Shown here: positions 8,243-17,799 of the stretch, one piece after another
Layout of the letters: the number at the start of each line of letters is the position of its first letter
How positions within the stretch are numbered: position 1 is the stretch's first letter
Assembly (NCBI GenBank): GCA_947456805.1
Contig: CANGTN010000001.1
Location: 124,001 to 188,000 of the forward strand
Direction of reading: 5' to 3'
DNA: 64,000 nucleotides
Source: Chitinophagaceae bacterium
GTDB lineage: Bacteria; Bacteroidota; Bacteroidia; Chitinophagales; Chitinophagaceae
The notes under the pieces: generated by a model
Databases searched by the model: none
The model's input: the letters and a program-made list of their open reading frames with translations, nothing else
What the model was told of the DNA's origin: nothing
Translations under genes and position numbers: made by a program

Positions 8243-11095
8243 ATGCAAAAAAAGTTGTTTTTATTAGATGCATATGCTCTTATTTTCAGAGCTTATTATG
8301 CATTAATTCGTAGCCCAAGAGTAACTACAAATGGAAAAAATACCAACGCACAGTTTGGGTTTACCAACGCATTGGTAGAATTGATGAACAAAGAAAAACC
8401 TACACATCTTGCCGTTTGTTTTGATATGGATGGCAAAACAGAAAGACATACTGATTTTGCAGATTACAAAGCCAACAGACAAGAAACTCCGGAAGATTTA
8501 CTCGCTGCTGTTCCCGACATCAAAAAAATCATTGAAGGGTTTAATATTCCCGTTATTGGTGTAAGAGGTTATGAAGCAGATGATGTAATTGGCACATTGG
8601 CCTGGGAAGCTCATGATGCAGGTTATGATGTATTTATGGTAACTCCCGATAAAGATTATGGGCAGCTAGTACGTGATGGAATCAGTATTTACAAACCCGG
8701 TTATCAGGGTGGTGATGTAGAAATTTTAGGACCAAAAGAAGTTTGTGCGAAATGGGATATTGAAAGAGTAGATCAGGTAGTAGATATGTTGGGATTGATG
8801 GGCGATGCAGTAGATAATATTCCCGGCATTAAAGGTGTTGGTGAAAAAACTGCTGCTAAATTATTGAAGGAATATGGCACATTAGAAAATGTACTGGCTA
8901 ATGCTGATAATATTAAAGGCTCAATTGGAGAAAAAATACGTGCTGGAAAAGATGCGGCAATTATGAGCAAAAAACTAGCTACCATTATTACCAAAAGCCC
9001 GGTAGTTTTTCATGAAGAGGATTTCAAATTAAAAGAATGGAATAAAGAAGCCTTGAAGGAAGTGTTTACGGAGTTGGAATTTAAAACAATGGCCAAAAGA
9101 ATATTGGGCGAAGACATTGTAGTAGCTCCCAAACAAACAACGGGTGTACAAACTGATTTGTTTGGAAACATTGTACCTCAGAAATCAAACACCATTCATC
9201 GCTCTGAAAATGACGCAGTGGTTGCATCACAGCTTACCGAAGCACCAACACAAGCAGATAATACAATTGCAGATAACAATATTAATACTGTTGCGCACAA
9301 TTATATTTTAGCCAATACGCCAGAATTAATTCAACAAATGATTCAGGTGTTAATGCCGCATCAAGAAGTTTGTTTTGATACCGAAACAACAGCCTTAGAT
9401 GCCAATGAAGCCGAGCTTGTTGGAATGAGTTTTGCTTGTCAGGCACATGAAGCATATTATGTTCCTTGCTCCGAAGATAAAGCTGCAACACTCGCTGTTT
9501 TAGAATCGCTGCAACCTTTGTTTAATGATGCTTCTAAAGTTTGGATTGGACAAAATATTAAGTACGATTTGTTGGTTTTAAAATGGTACAATGTTGCATT
9601 GAAAGGAAATGTTTACGATACAATGCTTGCACATTATGTAATAGAGCCCGAAGGTAAAAGAAGCATGGATGTACTGAGTGCAAAATATTTAAACTATCAG
9701 CCTGTTTCTATTACAGAATTAATTGGTAAAAAAGGAAAACAGCAGGGCAACATGCGGGATGTGGAGTTGAATGTGATTAAAGAATATGCAGCCGAAGATG
9801 CGGATATTACCTTTCAATTAAAACAAAAATTGCATCCGCAATTAGAAGAGAAAAAAGTAAGCAAAGTATTTTATGAAGTAGAAAATCCTTTGGTCAAAGT
9901 ACTGACAGACATGGAGTTTGAGGGTGTAAAAATTGATGAAGCCTTTTTAAATGATTACAGCAAAACTTTAGAAACAGAAGCCAATCAGGCGGAAGAAAGT
10001 GTTTATCAGCAAGCCGGCGTTCGTTTTAATTTGGCTTCTCCAAAACAATTGGGTGAAGTATTGTTTGATAAATTACAATTAGATCCTTCTGCTAAAAAAA
10101 CAAAAACCGGACAATACCAAACCGGTGAAGATGTGCTTTCTAAACTTGCTGTAAAAGGACATAAAATCGTAGATGATATTTTAATTTTCAGAGAACTTAC
10201 CAAATTAAAAAATACGTATGTAGATGCATTGCCTTTAATGATCAATAGCAAAACGGGCAGAGTGCATACAAGTTATTCACAAGCTATTGCAGTTACAGGA
10301 AGACTAAGCAGCAATAATCCCAATCTTCAAAACATTCCGATACGAACAGAACGTGGTAAAGAAATCAGAAAAGCATTTATTTCAAGATCGAAAGACAGGG
10401 TTTTGGTAAGCGCTGATTACTCTCAAATTGAACTGCGTATTGTGGCTGCAATGAGTGGCGATATCAATATGTGTGAGGCATTCAGAACCGGAAAAGATAT
10501 TCATACCGCAACAGCTGCAAAAGTTTACAGTGTAGCAGAAACAGAAGTTACCAAAGAAATGAGGTATAAAGCCAAGAGTGTAAATTTTGGAATTATTTAC
10601 GGACAAGGAGCATTTGGATTGGCAGATAACTTGGGTATTTCAAGAACTGAAGCCAAAGAAATTATTGAAAACTATAAACGTGAATTTAGCAGCATTCAAA
10701 AGTACATGGATGCAACGATAAATTTTGCAAGAGAACATGGTTATGTAGAAACCTTGATGGGACGAAAAAGATGGCTGGCTGATATTAACTCAAGCAATTT
10801 TACAGTTCGTGGATTTGCAGAACGAAACGCCATTAATAGCCCAATACAAGGTACAGCAGCTGATATGATTAAACTGGCTATGATTAAAATTCATGCAGCT
10901 ATGCAACAAGCAAATTTGCAAAGCAAAATGATATTACAGGTACATGATGAATTGGTATTTGATGCAGTGCCCGAAGAGCTGGAGGTATTGAAACCATTGA
11001 TTCTTAACAATATGAAAACTGCATTAATTTTACCTAATGAAGTTCCTGTAGACGCAGAAATTGGCATCGGCGAAAACTGGTTGTTGGCGCATTAA
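8243..11095 (+). CDS. polA: DNA polymerase I
   Basis: This is a full-length 950-residue enzyme for gap filling and Okazaki fragment maturation. The N-terminal 5'-nuclease domain (1-290) shows LLDAYALIFRAYYA, YEADDVIGTLA, TPDKDYGQLV and DAVDNIPGIKGVGEKTA. The 3'-5' exonuclease domain keeps its acidic residues (CFDTETTALD near 378, IGQNIKYDL, YAAEDADITF), so proofreading is probably active. Polymerase motifs are A (LVSADYSQIELRIVAA), B (RYKAKSVNFGIIYG) and C (LQVHDELVFD). The Tyr of motif B is conserved. A linker of about 60 low-conservation residues separates the nuclease and exonuclease domains. It is monocistronic. Confidence 0.97.
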   Translation: MQKKLFLLDAYALIFRAYYALIRSPRVTTNGKNTNAQFGFTNALVELMNKEKPTHLAVCFDMDGKTERHTDFADYKANRQETPEDLLAAVPDIKKIIEGFNIPVIGVRGYEADDVIGTLAWEAHDAGYDVFMVTPDKDYGQLVRDGISIYKPGYQGGDVEILGPKEVCAKWDIERVDQVVDMLGLMGDAVDNIPGIKGVGEKTAAKLLKEYGTLENVLANADNIKGSIGEKIRAGKDAAIMSKKLATIITKSPVVFHEEDFKLKEWNKEALKEVFTELEFKTMAKRILGEDIVVAPKQTTGVQTDLFGNIVPQKSNTIHRSENDAVVASQLTEAPTQADNTIADNNINTVAHNYILANTPELIQQMIQVLMPHQEVCFDTETTALDANEAELVGMSFACQAHEAYYVPCSEDKAATLAVLESLQPLFNDASKVWIGQNIKYDLLVLKWYNVALKGNVYDTMLAHYVIEPEGKRSMDVLSAKYLNYQPVSITELIGKKGKQQGNMRDVELNVIKEYAAEDADITFQLKQKLHPQLEEKKVSKVFYEVENPLVKVLTDMEFEGVKIDEAFLNDYSKTLETEANQAEESVYQQAGVRFNLASPKQLGEVLFDKLQLDPSAKKTKTGQYQTGEDVLSKLAVKGHKIVDDILIFRELTKLKNTYVDALPLMINSKTGRVHTSYSQAIAVTGRLSSNNPNLQNIPIRTERGKEIRKAFISRSKDRVLVSADYSQIELRIVAAMSGDINMCEAFRTGKDIHTATAAKVYSVAETEVTKEMRYKAKSVNFGIIYGQGAFGLADNLGISRTEAKEIIENYKREFSSIQKYMDATINFAREHGYVETLMGRKRWLADINSSNFTVRGFAERNAINSPIQGTAADMIKLAMIKIHAAMQQANLQSKMILQVHDELVFDAVPEELEVLKPLILNNMKTALILPNEVPVDAEIGIGENWLLAH

Positions 11096-11107
11096 TCTTT
11101 GAATTGA

Positions 11108-11212
11108 TTACAAAAATTCCTCAATAATTATGGCCGAAGTTTTAAGATAATAGAATGGTAATCCCATCAATATTCCCAAAGCAAGCACTACAATTAAGGG
11201 TAAAGGATATAA
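11108..11212 (-). pseudogene. Possible remnant of an amino-acid permease C-terminus
   Basis: In one minus-strand frame this gap encodes about 34 residues containing LYPLPLIVVLALGILMGLP, ending in a stop at 11108. This resembles the last transmembrane helix of APC-family amino-acid permeases, with a stop codon just upstream and no start codon or remaining gene. The resemblance is by eye only and could be chance in AT-rich DNA. The rest of the 291-base gap between polA and the oligopeptidase gene holds only the promoter of the latter. Confidence 0.25.
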
Positions 11213-11386
11213 ATTGTACCCTTATTTCGGCAGGGAATGAAGTAGCATCTCATGATGTGATTATCAAGATTAAAGCGTTTTTACTTTTTTAACCTTAACA
11301 CTTCGTTTATAAAAATTTCTTATAAAAATTGAATTTGAACAACTTCTTTTTTGTTCAAGTACCTTTGTGCTACAAAAATAAATTAC

Positions 11387-13111
11387 ATGACATTAAGTGC
11401 TGATATTCAAAAACTACAAAGACATTTTGTACCTGCAGATTTCGTAATAACCACTTGGGAAAATTTAGAACCTTTTTTTAAAGAATTATTGGATAGAACA
11501 ATTGCAAGCAAACAAGATTTGGAGCAATGGTTAAAAGACATGAGTGAGTTAGAAGCTATTGTAAGCGAAGATGCGTGCTGGCGCCAGATAAAAATGACTT
11601 GCGATACAACAGACAAAACACTGGAAGATGCTTTTGCTTATTTCTGTATGCAGATTCAACCGCAGTTACAACCATACGCCGATGCATTGAATAAAAAATT
11701 AATTGCCTGTCCATTTACACAAGAACTAGATCAACAAAAGTTCTTTACCTACTTGCGCAGTGTGAAAAAAAATATTGATTTATATAGAGAAGAAAACATT
11801 TCTATTCAGGCAGAAATGAGTGTACAACAACAACAATATGGCGCTATCGCAGGAAAGATGTCTGTAGAAGTAAACGGAAAAGAGTATACGTTACAACAAG
11901 CTGCTAAGTTTTTAGAAAACGATGATAGGAATTTACGTGAAGAAGTATATATCAAAATTAATGAACGCAGGTTGCAAGATGCGGAAAAAATGCAGGAATT
12001 ATATTCTGCACTTATTGCCAAACGCCATGCAATAGCTGTCAATGCAGGGTTTGAGAACTATGTTGATTATAAATTCGTAGAGTTGGGTAGATTTGATTAT
12101 ACCAAAGAAGATTGTTTTAATTTTCATGAAGCAGTGAAATTGCATGTGCTTCCATTAATTGAAAAAATTTATGAAAAGAAAAAAAATAAATTAGGGTTAA
12201 GTACTTTAAAGCCCTGGGATACTGAAGCAGAACCGGCAGGCATTAATCCCCTAAAACCTTTTACAACCGGAAATGATTTATTTGAAAAAACGGTGGCTTG
12301 TTTTAAACAGCTACATCCATTTTTTGCGGATTGTTTGGTGAAAATGAATGAACTAAAACACTTTGATTTGGAAAGCCGCAAAGGCAAAGCTCCGGGTGGT
12401 TATAATTGCCCCTTAACTGAAAGCGGTGCCCCTTTTATTTTTATGAATGCCGCCGGACAAATGAGTGATGTAACAACAATGGTTCATGAAGGAGGGCATG
12501 CAATTCATTCTTTCTTAAGTCATAATTTAGAATTAAGTGCGTTTAAAGAATACCCAATGGAAATTGCCGAAGTGGCAAGTATGGCAATGGAATTATTTAG
12601 CATGAATCATTGGGAAAGTTTTTTTGATAATGCAACAGATTTAAACAGAGCCAAAGAACATCAGCTGGAACGCGCTATTACTATTTTTCCATGGATTGCT
12701 ACTATTGATAAATTTCAGCATTGGGTTTATAGCAATCCTGCCCACACTGTAGAAGAACGTACTAATAAATGGGTTGAAATTCTTCAAGAATTTTCTCCTG
12801 CAACTATTGATTACACAGGGCTTGAGCGATACAGAGCAATCAGCTGGCAAAGGCAGTTGCATTTATTTGAAGTGCCATTTTATTATATTGAATATGGCAT
12901 TGCTCAATTAGGTGCTATTGGTTTGTGGATGCAATACCAACAAAACAATGAAAGCGCATTAAATAATTATATCAATGCATTGAGCTTGGGAGGTACTAAA
13001 ACACTGCCCGAACTATATGGTGCTGCAGGATTGAAGTTTGATTTGTCACCTGCTCATATTAAAACACTAATGGAATTTACAAGTAAGGAAATGGAAAAAT
13101 TAATTTCATAA
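11387..13111 (+). CDS. M3 family oligoendopeptidase (PepF-like)
   Basis: This is a cytosolic zinc metallopeptidase degrading short peptides. The zinc motif HEGGH (in MVHEGGHAIHSF, about residue 365) is HEXXH, followed about 25 residues later by EIAEVASMAMELF, which supplies the third ligand Glu. The length is 574 residues from the ATG at 11387; the 12 codons upstream in frame run through the promoter and were dropped. TACCTTTG at 11360-11367 is a good -7 element. The C-terminal part has YRAISWQRQLHLFEVPFYYI, typical of the family. It shares a bidirectional terminator with the convergent kinase gene downstream. Confidence 0.92.
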   Translation: MTLSADIQKLQRHFVPADFVITTWENLEPFFKELLDRTIASKQDLEQWLKDMSELEAIVSEDACWRQIKMTCDTTDKTLEDAFAYFCMQIQPQLQPYADALNKKLIACPFTQELDQQKFFTYLRSVKKNIDLYREENISIQAEMSVQQQQYGAIAGKMSVEVNGKEYTLQQAAKFLENDDRNLREEVYIKINERRLQDAEKMQELYSALIAKRHAIAVNAGFENYVDYKFVELGRFDYTKEDCFNFHEAVKLHVLPLIEKIYEKKKNKLGLSTLKPWDTEAEPAGINPLKPFTTGNDLFEKTVACFKQLHPFFADCLVKMNELKHFDLESRKGKAPGGYNCPLTESGAPFIFMNAAGQMSDVTTMVHEGGHAIHSFLSHNLELSAFKEYPMEIAEVASMAMELFSMNHWESFFDNATDLNRAKEHQLERAITIFPWIATIDKFQHWVYSNPAHTVEERTNKWVEILQEFSPATIDYTGLERYRAISWQRQLHLFEVPFYYIEYGIAQLGAIGLWMQYQQNNESALNNYINALSLGGTKTLPELYGAAGLKFDLSPAHIKTLMEFTSKEMEKLIS

Positions 13112-13133
13112 AATATCAGAATTTTCAACAAAT

Positions 13134-13165
13134 AAAAATGCCACCGAATTTTCAGTGGCATTTTT
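13134..13165. terminator. Bidirectional terminator between convergent genes
   Basis: The stem AAAAATGCCAC / GTGGCATTTTT with a 10-base loop has A-run and T-run flanks, so it can serve both the oligopeptidase gene (+) and the PfkB kinase gene (-). Confidence 0.88.
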
Positions 13166-13188
13166 ATTACATATTATTTTATAAATGA

Positions 13189-14109
13189 TTATACCAAGTT
13201 AATATCAAAATTCACTAACTCTACAAACTGGCTTAGTCTGCTATCAATATCTTCTTTACTCAATTGCCTTAATCTTTCAGTACCAAATTTTTCTACACAG
13301 TAACTTGCCATTGCACTGCCAATAATTATAGCAGTTTTCATGTTTTCAAAGCTGATATCCTTTGTCTTAGCAATATGACCAATAAATCCACCTGCAAAAG
13401 TATCGCCAGCTCCTGTTGGGTCAAACACCTCTTCCAAAGGTAATGCCGGGGCAAAGAATACATTATTTTCATGAAATAATAAAGCGCCGTGTTCGCCTTT
13501 TTTAATAATCAAATATTTAGGTCCCATTGCCATAATTTTTTTAGCAGCACGCACCAAACTATAATCACCACTTAACTGTCTTGCTTCGCTATCATTCACC
13601 ATCAACACATCCACTTTAGCAATAACTTTTTTCAAGTCATCCATAGCAACTTCCATCCAAAAATTCATAGTGTCCAACACAATTAATTTGGGTTGGGTTT
13701 TCAATTGCTCTATGACACTCAATTGTACAGCAGGTACAAGATTGCCCAACATTAAAAATTCACAATCCTGAAAATTATCCGGAACAACAGGATGAAAATT
13801 TTCCAACACATTTAATTCTGTAACCAAAGTATCTCTGGAATTCATGTCCATGTGGTATCTGCCACTCCAGAAAAATGTTTTTTCGTCTTTCTTTATTTGC
13901 ACACCTTCTAAATCTACATTTCTTGCAGTAAGTGCATCTAATTCAGATTGTGGAAAATCTCCACCTACAACACTAATTTGTTTAATAGGAGTGAAATTGC
14001 TGGCGCACCATGCAATATATGTTCCTGCTCCGCCAATAATTTTATCGCTTTTTCCAAATGGAGTTTCAATAGCATCAAACGCCATTGAACCCACAACAAC
14101 TAAACTCAT
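13189..14109 (-). CDS. PfkB family carbohydrate kinase
   Basis: This 306-residue ribokinase-fold sugar or nucleoside kinase starts at the ATG at 14109 (MSLVVVGSMAFDAIETPFG); a GTG-led extension of 30 codons looks non-coding. The glycine motif is GGAGTYIAWCASNF, and the C-terminal PfkB signature DPTGAGDTFAGGFIGH (about 233-248) holds the catalytic Asp. MVNDSEARQLSG is the mid-protein family segment. The substrate cannot be told: relatives phosphorylate fructose, ribose, adenosine or sugar-1-phosphates. No sugar transporter or isomerase gene is adjacent. Confidence 0.88.
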   Translation of the reverse strand: MSLVVVGSMAFDAIETPFGKSDKIIGGAGTYIAWCASNFTPIKQISVVGGDFPQSELDALTARNVDLEGVQIKKDEKTFFWSGRYHMDMNSRDTLVTELNVLENFHPVVPDNFQDCEFLMLGNLVPAVQLSVIEQLKTQPKLIVLDTMNFWMEVAMDDLKKVIAKVDVLMVNDSEARQLSGDYSLVRAAKKIMAMGPKYLIIKKGEHGALLFHENNVFFAPALPLEEVFDPTGAGDTFAGGFIGHIAKTKDISFENMKTAIIIGSAMASYCVEKFGTERLRQLSKEDIDSRLSQFVELVNFDINLV

Positions 14110-14253
14110 AAAATAGGTTTTGATTATTGGCGGCGAAACTAAAGCATTAGTAGGAGATAAAGGAAAAATATTGAAAAAACAAACCAATCCCCCCGCCACT
14201 ATTTAAGCATGAGGCAACTTAGCAGCTTCTGGCATATAAACATTTTTTACAAA

Positions 14254-14379
14254 TTACGCCTTGATTTTTCCGGTAATAAGCAAAACCGCAATAATGATTA
14301 ATGCTGTAATCATTACAGCAAACATTGCAATAGTAAATGTCTTGTCATGCTTTTTGTAATTGGTTTCCTGTGAACTCAT
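14254..14379 (-). CDS. Small single-span membrane protein, 41 residues
   Basis: ATG at 14379, TAA at 14254. The peptide begins MSSQETNYKKHDKTF, then has one strongly hydrophobic helix (IAMFAVMITALIIIAVLLI, about 17-36) and ends in the basic tail TGKIKA. A charged soluble N-terminus, one membrane span and a basic end are what a real small membrane protein looks like. I do not recognise a family. It sits alone in the 449-base gap between the PfkB kinase and the acyl-CoA dehydrogenase genes, all on the minus strand. The remaining bases of that gap (14380-14558) show no other gene or clear signal. Confidence 0.55.
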   Translation of the reverse strand: MSSQETNYKKHDKTFTIAMFAVMITALIIIAVLLITGKIKA

Positions 14380-14558
14380 GGCAAAAGTTTTAGTTTAGAG
14401 TGTATTAGGGTAACGTTTAAAACCAAACTAATTAATAATTGTAGTCATGTAAACTACTAAAATGCGTATGAATATGTCCTTGCTGTGAATCGTTAGGTGT
14501 GAATTTAAAACTATTGTTCGAAAAAATAAAATTTCATTGTAAAATAAAAGAGCCGCAA

Positions 14559-16349
14559 TTAATAACAATACTCATTTTCAGCGAGCATTTTATTACAAAT
14601 TCTTCTTCTTGCTTCTTTGGTATTAAATGGCTCTATTTTTGTAAATCTTTTTAGTCCAATGTGCATCATTCTTAATTCATCGCCTTCTGCAAAACTGTTC
14701 AAAGCATCTTTTCCTGCTTTATTAATTTTGTCTGCAGCATCATATAAATAAGTACGCATCATATCTATTTCTAAAGACGTTGCTTCTTCGCCTTGCTTAT
14801 CTACCAGTTTCATTACACGCAACAAAGCACTTTCGGTATGATAGGTTTCAATTGCCATATCAGCGATGTTCATCAATACTTCCTGTTCCTTATCCAAACT
14901 CATCATCAACTTTTGTACAGCAGCACCAGCTGTCATTAAAATGGCTTTCTTAAAATTATTGATGTACTTTATTTCTTTTGAAAATGCACCTTCTTCGTCG
15001 CTACCAAAATCAGGAATGCTCATTAATTCTTTCTGTACATTCATAGCCGGTGTCATTAAATCCAACTTTCCTTTCATGGCGCGTTTCAATACCATATCTA
15101 CAGTAAGTAAACGATTGATTTCATTAGTTCCTTCATAAATTCTATTAATACGAGAATCTCTGTATGCTTTGCTTATTAGATATTCATCGCTGTAACCATT
15201 GCCACCGTGTATTTGCACACCTTCATCTACTACATAATCCAATACCTCACTTCCAAAAACTTTCAGCATAGCACATTCAATTGCAAATTCTTCCGCAGCC
15301 CCCAACAATGCTTCATTAAAAGGTTTTCCGCCTTCAATCATTTCATGTTCTTTATCATCAATCCATTTAGCTGCTCTGTATAAAGCACTTTCGCCTACCC
15401 AAATTCGAATTGCCATTTCTGCCAATTTATGTTTGATGGCACCAAATTTTGCAATCGGTAATTTAAATTGTTCTCTTGTATTAGCGTATTGTATACTTAT
15501 AGTAGTTGCGCCTTTACTGCCTCCCAATGCTGCGGCACATAATTTTAAACGACCAATATTTAAAATATTGAATGCAATGGTGTGTCCTTTTCCAATTTCT
15601 CCTAAAACATTCTCTACAGGCACTTTACAATCCTGAAAATACAACTGAACAGTAGATGAACCCTTGATGCCCATTTTATGCTCTTCAGGTCCTTGTGTAA
15701 ATCCGTCCATTCCTCTTTCCAAAATGAATGCAGTGAATTTATCACCATCAATTTTTGCAAATACAGTATATACATCTGCAAAACCACCATTGGTAATCCA
15801 ACATTTTTGCCCGTTCAATAAATAATATTTTCCATCATCACTTAATTTGGCGGTCGTTTTAGCACTCAATGCATCACTTCCGCTGTTGGGCTCTGTCAAT
15901 CCGTATGCCCCTTTCCATTGACCACTTGCTAATTTGGGAATGTATTTTTGTTTTTGTTCTGCCGTACCAAAATATAAAATGGGTAATGTGCCAATGCCGG
16001 TATGTGCTGCTACAGCCACGCTAAAACTATGACCGCCACCCAATCCTTCGTTTACTATTGTGCTTGTGATAAAGTCTTTACCCAAGCCTCCCAAATCCTC
16101 CGGAAACGAAGTAGAAAGCAATCCTTGTTCTCCTGCTTTTTCCAATAAAGATGGCATTAACCCGGCTTCTAGTTTATCAATTCTATCAACAATTGGAAGT
16201 ATCTCATTTTGTAAAAACTGATGACACATATCCAACACCATGTGTTGTTCTTCATTAAAATCCTCCGGAATGAAAGTATCAGATGCGCTACTTTCTTTAA
16301 TCATCCATTCGCCACCTTTTAATGCTGTGTTTTGTTTTGTGGTATTCAT
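14559..16349 (-). CDS. Acyl-CoA dehydrogenase family protein (long, VLCAD-like)
   Basis: This FAD-dependent enzyme makes the first double bond in fatty acyl-CoA beta-oxidation. The 596-residue length is longer than the usual 380 because of a C-terminal helical domain (about 430-596), as in VLCAD/ACAD9-type proteins. Motifs are YGLTEPNSGSDA (FAD/substrate loop, about 153-164), GQKCWITNGG, the AREQF-like TREQFKLPIAKF, IHGGNGYSDEYL, and RIYEGTNEINR (about 406), which holds the catalytic Glu of this subgroup. No electron-transfer flavoprotein or thiolase gene is adjacent, so it is a stand-alone unit. A MarR-type regulator gene lies 121 bases upstream in the same direction and may control it. Confidence 0.93.
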   Translation of the reverse strand: MNTTKQNTALKGGEWMIKESSASDTFIPEDFNEEQHMVLDMCHQFLQNEILPIVDRIDKLEAGLMPSLLEKAGEQGLLSTSFPEDLGGLGKDFITSTIVNEGLGGGHSFSVAVAAHTGIGTLPILYFGTAEQKQKYIPKLASGQWKGAYGLTEPNSGSDALSAKTTAKLSDDGKYYLLNGQKCWITNGGFADVYTVFAKIDGDKFTAFILERGMDGFTQGPEEHKMGIKGSSTVQLYFQDCKVPVENVLGEIGKGHTIAFNILNIGRLKLCAAALGGSKGATTISIQYANTREQFKLPIAKFGAIKHKLAEMAIRIWVGESALYRAAKWIDDKEHEMIEGGKPFNEALLGAAEEFAIECAMLKVFGSEVLDYVVDEGVQIHGGNGYSDEYLISKAYRDSRINRIYEGTNEINRLLTVDMVLKRAMKGKLDLMTPAMNVQKELMSIPDFGSDEEGAFSKEIKYINNFKKAILMTAGAAVQKLMMSLDKEQEVLMNIADMAIETYHTESALLRVMKLVDKQGEEATSLEIDMMRTYLYDAADKINKAGKDALNSFAEGDELRMMHIGLKRFTKIEPFNTKEARRRICNKMLAENEYCY

Positions 16350-16417
16350 AGCAATCTTAATTTAAATTATTATTTTTTTTGTTTTTTACCGAACTGTAGC
16401 ACTTCAGTTGAACCTCT

Positions 16418-16438
16418 GTTGCGTCGCACACTTGTACT
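16418..16438. repeat. 21-bp repeat, copy 2
   Basis: Identical to 7270-7290. It lies between the MarR gene and the acyl-CoA dehydrogenase gene. The bases outside the 21 differ from copy 1 (CTCT to the left, TTTGG to the right), so the repeat unit is short. Confidence 0.6.
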
Positions 16439-16470
16439 TTTGGATCTTTATTAAGCAAGACACAATCATC

Positions 16471-16914
16471 TTAACTCGATAAATTATCATACACTTTTTG
16501 CAACACATTTTTTACTGTTTCAATTTCAGCTTTTGTAACCCCCACCAACGCCTCATCCATTGTTTGATTTGCCAATTCAATTGTTTGATTGTGTAATTCC
16601 CTTGCAGTATCTGTTAATGAAACAATATTGATTCTTCTGTCGTTTTTACTAGCACTTCTTACAACTAATTTTTGTTTTTCCAAATTGTCTATAAGCCTTG
16701 TGATGCTTGGTTTGTCTCTAAAAGTTCTGTTACACAATTCTTGCTGACTAAGATGATCTTCTTTCCATAAATGGTATAAAATACTCCATTGTTCTATGGT
16801 AATATCCAGTCCTGCATTTCTAAAATTCTTTTGCATGCGTCTAGCAATAGCAGCAGCAGCCATTGCATTAATGACGCTGTATAATTCTCCTCGTTTAAAT
16901 TGGTTGTTTGGCAT
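16471..16914 (-). CDS. MarR family transcriptional regulator
   Basis: This 147-residue winged-helix DNA-binding protein starts at the ATG at 16914 (MPNNQFKRGELYSVINAMAA); a 17-codon extension upstream is likely not translated. The family pattern is a dimerising N-terminal helix, ITIEQWSILYHLWKEDHLSQ (about 37-56), recognition helix region LCNRTFRDKPSITRLIDNLE, then the wing KQKLVVRSASKNDRRINIVSLT with the NDRR motif. MarR proteins repress genes for efflux, aromatic catabolism or lipid metabolism and respond to small acids. It is likely cotranscribed with, or regulates, the acyl-CoA dehydrogenase downstream. The pnuC gene is divergent from it across a 219-base gap. Confidence 0.9.
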   Translation of the reverse strand: MPNNQFKRGELYSVINAMAAAAIARRMQKNFRNAGLDITIEQWSILYHLWKEDHLSQQELCNRTFRDKPSITRLIDNLEKQKLVVRSASKNDRRINIVSLTDTARELHNQTIELANQTMDEALVGVTKAEIETVKNVLQKVYDNLSS

Positions 16915-17133
16915 ATAGTTGTTTATGCAACTATTCAAAGTTACGTATGTTTTGTGTTTGTACAATAAATGTTTTGTAAAAAATACTGCAATTTTTGTCT
17001 GTTGTTTTTAGTACAGATTTTTTGATTTATCAGCACCCTATCACAATAACTTAATTTTAAAGATAGATTTTCACTTTAATGTTGCATTTTCGCTGAAGAT
17101 TTTGCATTGTTGTGTTATTGTATTAAAAGTTTC

Positions 17134-17799
17134 ATGGAAATACACAACCCTCTTATTGTATCATTAATGAATGTATCTTATTTTATCGAGCAATTTGTTA
17201 CAGGAATACAGCAAACAAGCTGGTACGAATTTGTTGCTGTAATTGCAGGTGTTGTAAGTGTTTGGTTTAGCCGTAAAGAAAATATATTGGTGTATCCAAT
17301 TGGTTTAATCAACACAACCATCTATATTTTTATCAGTTTTAAATATCATTTGTTGGGCGAGGCTACTGTAAATTTTTATTACACAATAATGAGTATTTAT
17401 GGCTGGTTATTATGGTCTAAAAAAGACAAGCACAACCAAAAAAGCATTTTACAAATCAGCTATAGCACTAAAAGAGAATGGGTATGGCAACTATTGTTTT
17501 TTGGGGTTTTTTATATAGTTATTTTTTTTGTGTTAACCCTAGCCAAAAAAAGTTTTGCTGATGGCGCAATTCCTTGGGCAGATGCTTTTGCCAGTGCTAC
17601 AGCTTATACGGGGATGTGGTTAATGGCAAAAAAGAAAGTAGAAAGTTGGTGGTGGTGGATTGCTACAAACATTGCATCTATTCCTTTATTCTTTATAAAA
17701 TCATTGGTATTTACTAGTTTTCAATATTTGTTATTATTAATGCTCGCCATAGCAGGGTTATATTCTTGGATGCAAAAAGCAAAATATGCAAAACCTTAG
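17134..17799 (+). CDS. pnuC: Nicotinamide mononucleotide/riboside transporter PnuC
   Basis: This integral-membrane facilitator takes up nicotinamide riboside, which is then trapped by phosphorylation. 221 residues from the ATG at 17134; another ATG lies 11 codons later. About seven hydrophobic helices are visible. Family motifs are the N-terminal SVWFSRKENILVYPIG (about 45-60), FYYTIMSIYGWLLWSK (about 88-103) and WWWIATNIASIPLFF (about 175-189), the aromatic/Asn binding region of PnuC. Its last 14 bases overlap the start of the NadR-type kinase gene, a clear functional pair. No NAD-sensing or TPP riboswitch was recognised upstream. Confidence 0.93.
   Translation: MEIHNPLIVSLMNVSYFIEQFVTGIQQTSWYEFVAVIAGVVSVWFSRKENILVYPIGLINTTIYIFISFKYHLLGEATVNFYYTIMSIYGWLLWSKKDKHNQKSILQISYSTKREWVWQLLFFGVFYIVIFFVLTLAKKSFADGAIPWADAFASATAYTGMWLMAKKKVESWWWWIATNIASIPLFFIKSLVFTSFQYLLLLMLAIAGLYSWMQKAKYAKP

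Noticed and set aside
16966-17133. Riboswitch for NAD or TPP before pnuC
   Set aside because: No conserved core of either class (for example no CUGAUGA of TPP) and no clear paired structure could be found.
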